The position numbers and the translations under genes are program-made. This document shows positions 50,608-53,300 of a stretch of 53,300 bases of DNA, one piece after another (positions within the stretch are counted from its first letter, which is position 1; each line of letters begins with the position of its first letter). The stretch comes from Xanthobacteraceae bacterium (GTDB taxonomy: Bacteria > Pseudomonadota > Alphaproteobacteria > Rhizobiales > Xanthobacteraceae): the NCBI GenBank assembly GCA_019750915.1, contig JAIENY010000017.1, positions 1 to 53,300 on the forward strand, in the 5' to 3' direction. The notes under the pieces are model-generated. The model made no database searches and was not told the DNA's origin. It saw only the letters and a list, made by a program, of their open reading frames with translations.

Positions 50608-51878
50608 TGACGAAAACCGCACACATCATCGGCTCCGGCGTATCCGGATTGAGCGCAGGCGTTCGTCTGGCCAATGAAGGCTATGTCGTTCACGTTCATG
50701 AGGCCACCAACTATGCGGGCGGCCGCTGTCGCTCCTATTACGACGGCGCCACCGACATGGTGATCGATAACGGCAATCACTTGCTGCTGTCGGCGAATAT
50801 GCACGCGCGCATCTACGCGCTGGCTATCGGCACAGAGCACAAGCTGGTCGGCCCCCGGAGCGCCGAATTTCACTTCACCGATGTGTCCACAGGGAAAAGC
50901 TGGCTGCTCGACCTGGGATCGAGCCGGTTTCCGTTCTGGCTGTTCAGCAGCAAACGCCGCGTGCCCGATACCAGCATCGGTGACTATCTGGCGCTGATGC
51001 CGCTGGCATGGGCGGGCACCGATGCGCTGGTCGGAAAAACCATCAAATGCGAAGGCACGCTTTATCAGCGCCTGGTGCAGCCGTTGCTGCTTGCGGCCCT
51101 CAATGTCGATCCGCCTGAGGGGTCTGCCGGCCTTGCGGGCGCCATTGTGCGCGAGACGCTGCTGGCCGGTGGCAAGGCGTGCCGTCCGCTGATCGCGCGC
51201 GAGGGTTTGAGCGCGGTGCTGGTCGATCCGGCCTTGAAACTTCTGCAGGAGAAGGGCGGTTCGATCCGCTTTGCGCATGAGCTGCGCCAGATTGAACACG
51301 CCGGCGGGCGCGTGACAACGCTCGATTTTGGCGAGGATACAATCACCCTGGGCGCCGATGACGTCGTGGTGCTGGCGGTGCCGGCGCGCGCGGCATCGAA
51401 CATCGTGCTCGGTTTGAAGACGCCGACCAAGTTCCGCGCCATCGTCAACGCCCATTTCCGCTACACGCCGCCGAAGGACCTGCCTGCGCTGACTGGTGTT
51501 GTCGGCGGCCTGATCGAATGGTTGTTCGCGTTTCCGGACCGGCTCTCGATCACGATCAGCGACGCCGACCGGCTGATCAACACGCCGCGCGAAGAACTGG
51601 CGCGCAATATCTGGCGCGATATCTGCAAAGTCGCCAATCTGGGTGATGCGGTCGCCGAGGGTGAACTTCCGCCCTGGCAGATCGTTCGTGAGCGCCGTGC
51701 CACCTTTGAGGCGACGCCGGAGCAGAACGCGTTGCGTCCCGGACCAAAGACCGAGTGGAATAACCTGTTTCTTGCGGGTGACTGGACCGATACCGGCCTG
51801 CCGTCGACGATCGAGGGATCGATCCGGTCCGGCGACCGTGCAGCCGATCTGATCCTGCATTCGAACCAGAACGGATAA
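50607..51878 (+). CDS. hpnE: Hydroxysqualene dehydroxylase HpnE
   Basis: FAD-dependent amine-oxidase/phytoene-desaturase-like enzyme that reduces hydroxysqualene to squalene. 423 residues. Dinucleotide-binding motif HIIGSGVSGLSAGVRLANEG, then VHEATNYAGGRCRSYYD and the substrate-side IDNGNHLLLSANMHA; FAD-closing motif NNLFLAGDWTDTGLPSTIEG near the C-terminus. Overlaps hpnD by one base and precedes shc by 4 bp, in a tightly packed operon. Confidence 0.95.
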   Translation: MTKTAHIIGSGVSGLSAGVRLANEGYVVHVHEATNYAGGRCRSYYDGATDMVIDNGNHLLLSANMHARIYALAIGTEHKLVGPRSAEFHFTDVSTGKSWLLDLGSSRFPFWLFSSKRRVPDTSIGDYLALMPLAWAGTDALVGKTIKCEGTLYQRLVQPLLLAALNVDPPEGSAGLAGAIVRETLLAGGKACRPLIAREGLSAVLVDPALKLLQEKGGSIRFAHELRQIEHAGGRVTTLDFGEDTITLGADDVVVLAVPARAASNIVLGLKTPTKFRAIVNAHFRYTPPKDLPALTGVVGGLIEWLFAFPDRLSITISDADRLINTPREELARNIWRDICKVANLGDAVAEGELPPWQIVRERRATFEATPEQNALRPGPKTEWNNLFLAGDWTDTGLPSTIEGSIRSGDRAADLILHSNQNG

Positions 51879-51882
51879 GATC

Positions 51883-53300
51883 ATGACGTGCGATACAGCA
51901 AACGCCGCTCCTTCGCCGGAGGCTCTTGCGGGCAGCATCGCATCCGCCAGCCGCGCGATGCTGGGCGTCCAGCAGGCGGATCATCACTGGGTGTTCGAGC
52001 TTGAGGCCGACGCAACCATTCCGTCCGAATACGTGCTGATGCAGCATTATTTTGCCGAACCGGTCAACGAGGCGCTGGAAGCCAAGATCGCGAACTATCT
52101 GCGCCGTACGCAGAATGAGAACGGCGGCTGGTCGCTGTTCTACGGGCACGATTTCGACATGAGTGCCAGCGTGAAGGCCTATTTCGCGCTGAAGATGATC
52201 GGTGATCAGCCGGATCAGCCGCACATGAAGAAGGCGCGCGAAGCAATCCTGTCGCGTGGCGGCGCGGTGAAAAGCAACGTGTTCACTCGCACCCTGCTCG
52301 CGCTTTACGGCGTGATGACATGGAAGTCCGTTCCGATGATGCCGGTGGAGATCATGCTCCTGCCGCGCTGGTTTCCTTTCCATCTGAGCAGGGTGTCATA
52401 CTGGGCACGCACCGTGATCGTGCCGCTGCTGGTGCTGATGACGCTGAAGCCGGGTGCAAAGAACCCGCGCGGCATCACGATCGACGAGCTGTTTCACGAA
52501 GACCCGCGAACGATCGGTCCGACGCCGAGAGCGCCGCATCAGAGCCTGTTGTGGTTCACCGGCTTTGACCTGATCGACAGGGTTCTGCGCGCCGCTGATC
52601 CGTTTTTCCCGAAGCGAGTGCGCCAGCGAGCAATCAAGAAGGCGGAGGAATTTGTCACCGAGCGCCTCAATGGTGTCGATGGGCTCGGCGCGATTTTCCC
52701 TGCCATGGTCAACAGCGTCAAGATGTACGACGTCCTCGGTTATCCGCAGGATTACCCCCACCGCGTCATCGCGCGCGAGTCGGTCGAGCGCCTGCTCGTT
52801 ATCAAGGACGACGAGGCTTATTGCCAGCCGTGCGTATCGCCGGTGTGGGACACCGCGTTGGCCGCGCACACCATGATCGAGGCGGGGAGCGAAGCGGACC
52901 TCAATTCGGTGAGGGGCGCGCTCGACTGGCTGTTGCCGCGGCAGGTGCTCGACATCAAGGGCGACTGGGCCGACAAGCGCCCCGATGTGCGGCCGGGCGG
53001 CTGGGCGTTCCAGTACAACAATGCGCATTACCCGGATCTCGACGATACCGCCGTAGTGGTGATGGCGATGGACCGGATGCGCCACATGGACGGCACGACC
53101 AAATACGATGAGGCGATCGCGCGGGCGAAGGAGTGGGTGCTGGGCCTGCAGAGCGTGGACGGCGGCTGGGCGGCGTTTGACGCCGACAACCTCGAATTCT
53201 ACCTCAACAACATTCCGTTCGCCGACCACGGCGCGCTGCTCGATCCGCCGACCGAGGACGTCACCGCGCGCTGCATCTCGATGCTGGCGCAGCTCGGCGA
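51883..53300 (+). CDS. shc: Squalene-hopene cyclase (3' end beyond window)
   Basis: Membrane-associated terpene cyclase making hopene/diplopterol from squalene. 472 codons visible of about 650-660. The catalytic acid motif is HYPDLDDTAVVVMAM (D-L-D-D), and QW-type repeats include RRTQNENGGWSLF and LGLQSVDGGWAAFDADN. VSYWARTVIVPLLVLMTLKP is the hydrophobic membrane-inserting region, and SPVWDTALAAHTMIEAG is conserved. Open to the last base with no stop or frameshift. Also called hpnF. Follows hpnE by 4 bp. Confidence 0.96.
   Translation, partial: MTCDTANAAPSPEALAGSIASASRAMLGVQQADHHWVFELEADATIPSEYVLMQHYFAEPVNEALEAKIANYLRRTQNENGGWSLFYGHDFDMSASVKAYFALKMIGDQPDQPHMKKAREAILSRGGAVKSNVFTRTLLALYGVMTWKSVPMMPVEIMLLPRWFPFHLSRVSYWARTVIVPLLVLMTLKPGAKNPRGITIDELFHEDPRTIGPTPRAPHQSLLWFTGFDLIDRVLRAADPFFPKRVRQRAIKKAEEFVTERLNGVDGLGAIFPAMVNSVKMYDVLGYPQDYPHRVIARESVERLLVIKDDEAYCQPCVSPVWDTALAAHTMIEAGSEADLNSVRGALDWLLPRQVLDIKGDWADKRPDVRPGGWAFQYNNAHYPDLDDTAVVVMAMDRMRHMDGTTKYDEAIARAKEWVLGLQSVDGGWAAFDADNLEFYLNNIPFADHGALLDPPTEDVTARCISMLAQLG

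Overview
The window reads as chromosomal DNA of an alphaproteobacterium, most likely Nitrobacteraceae (Bradyrhizobium / Afipia / Rhodopseudomonas / Nitrobacter group). Pointers are the hopanoid genes hpnCDE-shc preceded by a C-2 methylase (hpnP), an Irr-type iron box ahead of a siderophore receptor, the Omp25/Omp31-like small porin, bacterial Ku, and moderately high GC throughout. No tRNA, rRNA, insertion sequence, prophage or CRISPR array was recognised. Family assignments come from reading motifs by eye; no database search was run.

Layout. (1) 1-2.7 kb: biotin genes bioF-bioD-bioA on the minus strand, with bioA cut by the window edge. (2) 2.85-8.76 kb: a small orphan gene, then a TonB-dependent siderophore receptor, a PiuC/YbiX-type Fe(II) dioxygenase, exbB, exbD and tonB, with Irr-like boxes in front. 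(3) 8.76-16.8 kb: a small DNA-binding-like protein and Ku, an outer-membrane barrel, mobA and mobB-tusA (molybdenum cofactor and sulfur transfer), an OFA-family transporter, a type II NADH dehydrogenase and small proteins. (4) 16.8-31.5 kb: a 12-gene, two-armed catabolic locus around an FCD-GntR regulator. The minus arm encodes an FAD/Fe-S 2-hydroxyacid dehydrogenase, a GlcG-like protein, a class III CoA-transferase, an unusual crotonase, a 3-hydroxyaspartate-aldolase-like PLP enzyme and an M20 amidohydrolase. The plus arm encodes two tandem glyoxylate aminotransferases and a TctCBA tripartite carboxylate transporter. Near-identical TTTGCATGCAAA-type palindromes lie at the head of both arms. 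(5) 31.6-36.6 kb: a TetR-controlled RND efflux pump without an outer-membrane factor. (6) 36.8-41.8 kb: a TPR/outer-membrane-barrel protein paired with a secreted FecR-domain protein, then glpD, an aldo/keto reductase and a possible sigma-factor remnant. (7) 41.8-46.8 kb, minus strand: slyX, trhO, a gamma-glutamyltransferase-like protein, an OxlT-like transporter and fdhD. (8) 47.1 kb to the end: hpnP, hpnC, hpnD, hpnE and a truncated shc, making (2-methyl)hopanoids from farnesyl diphosphate.

The most interesting part is region 4. It holds relatives of two enzymes of the beta-hydroxyaspartate cycle (the aminotransferase and the aldolase), lacks the dehydratase and iminosuccinate reductase, and adds CoA chemistry, a D-2-hydroxyacid dehydrogenase and a dedicated carboxylate importer under one apparent regulator. 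The crotonase lacks both catalytic glutamates of enoyl-CoA hydratase. I infer a glyoxylate/glycine-yielding pathway for an unidentified imported carboxylate. A second candidate for something undescribed is the barrel/FecR pair in region 6.
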